The notes under the pieces: model-generated
Seen by the model: the letters and a program-made list of their open reading frames with translations, nothing else
Told to the model about the DNA's origin: nothing
Database searches by the model: none
Translations under genes and position numbers: made by a program
Origin: Bacteroidota bacterium
GTDB lineage: Bacteria > Bacteroidota > Bacteroidia > CAILMK01 > JAAYUY01
Reading direction: 5' to 3'
Length of the DNA stretch: 51,396 nucleotides
Assembly: GCA_018698135.1 (NCBI GenBank)
Contig: JABINZ010000054.1
Coordinates: 1 to 51,396, forward strand
In this document: piece by piece, positions 51,395-51,396 of the stretch
Layout: each line of letters opens with the position of its first letter
How positions within the stretch are numbered: position 1 is the first letter of the stretch

Positions 51395-51396
51395 AA

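Noticed and set aside
1-51396. tRNA or rRNA genes
   Set aside because: I checked the gene-free gaps by eye for cloverleaf-like arms (GGTTCGA-type T-loops, CCA ends) and saw none; short non-coding RNAs cannot be excluded without a covariance search.

Overview
The window is AT-rich bacterial DNA with about 47 protein-coding genes, nearly all on the chromosome-housekeeping side, and no rRNA, tRNA, CRISPR array or complete mobile element that I can see. It points to the phylum Bacteroidota. Four secreted proteins end in type IX secretion (T9SS) C-terminal sorting domains. Many genes are preceded by the TAnnTTTG -7 element of this phylum, and Shine-Dalgarno sites are mostly absent. Bacteroidota-type families are frequent: FISUMP, S46 peptidase, DUF3943, DUF2400/TIGR02757, IPExxxVDY, and an SpmA-SpmB fusion. 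An AOR-family tungsto-enzyme and the general gene set would suit an anaerobic or facultative member of the Bacteroidales/Marinilabiliales type, but that finer placement is inference.

Layout. 0-2.3 kb: end of a squalene-cyclase-like repeat protein, an intergenic region full of palindromes, then a T9SS-exported S1/P1-type nuclease. 2.5-4.4 kb: a DUF1761 membrane protein and a compact three-gene vitamin-salvage operon (YkoF-like thiamine-binding protein, PnuC-type transporter, NadR-like P-loop kinase). 4.6-10.5 kb: core genes, namely an MBL-fold hydrolase, the acpP-fabF-rnc operon, a small IPExxxVDY-like protein, an HsdR-N-domain protein, holA and ung. 10.5-14 kb: S8 peptidase with T9SS tail plus a DUF4412-like protein, a FISUMP protein and a DUF2061 protein. 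14-17.4 kb: tightly overlapped aroB-aroA-aroC. 17.5-21.8 kb: S46 dipeptidyl-peptidase, HU protein with a clear terminator, a K+ channel with RCK domains, and a free-standing IS630-like HTH protein. 21.9-25.7 kb: hutI-ftcD (histidine degradation) and a biotin-protein ligase without a DNA-binding domain. 25.7-31.2 kb: an overlapping trio (Gfo/Idh/MocA oxidoreductase, lipoprotein, polyprenyl-phosphate sugar transferase), pgk and a DUF2400 protein.

31.3-39.6 kb: large surface or secreted proteins (lamin-tail protein with duplicated domains, tricorn-like protease, Asp-box sialidase-like protein) plus a small HAD protein. A 156-bp-period tandem repeat with nested hairpins lies at 33.67-34.03 kb. 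39.5-43.2 kb: four copies of a REP/MITE-like inverted-repeat element surround a VOC protein and ppc. 43.2-45.8 kb: porin, FMN-binding protein, ThiF (family 2) and ThiS on one strand. 46.3-51.2 kb: a solitary AOR-family oxidoreductase, a small lipoprotein, a DUF3943 protein and an SpmA-SpmB fusion. A possible truncated gene runs off the right edge.

Several genes must start at TTG (aroB, the sugar transferase, the IPExxxVDY-like gene). rnc has no ATG at a biologically sensible position and may start at an ATA codon overlapping the fabF stop. I found no strong sign of a wholly new defence or mobile system. The best leads are the repeat families, the vitamin-salvage operon, the porin/flavoprotein/ThiFS cluster, the AOR cysteine spacing and several leader palindromes.
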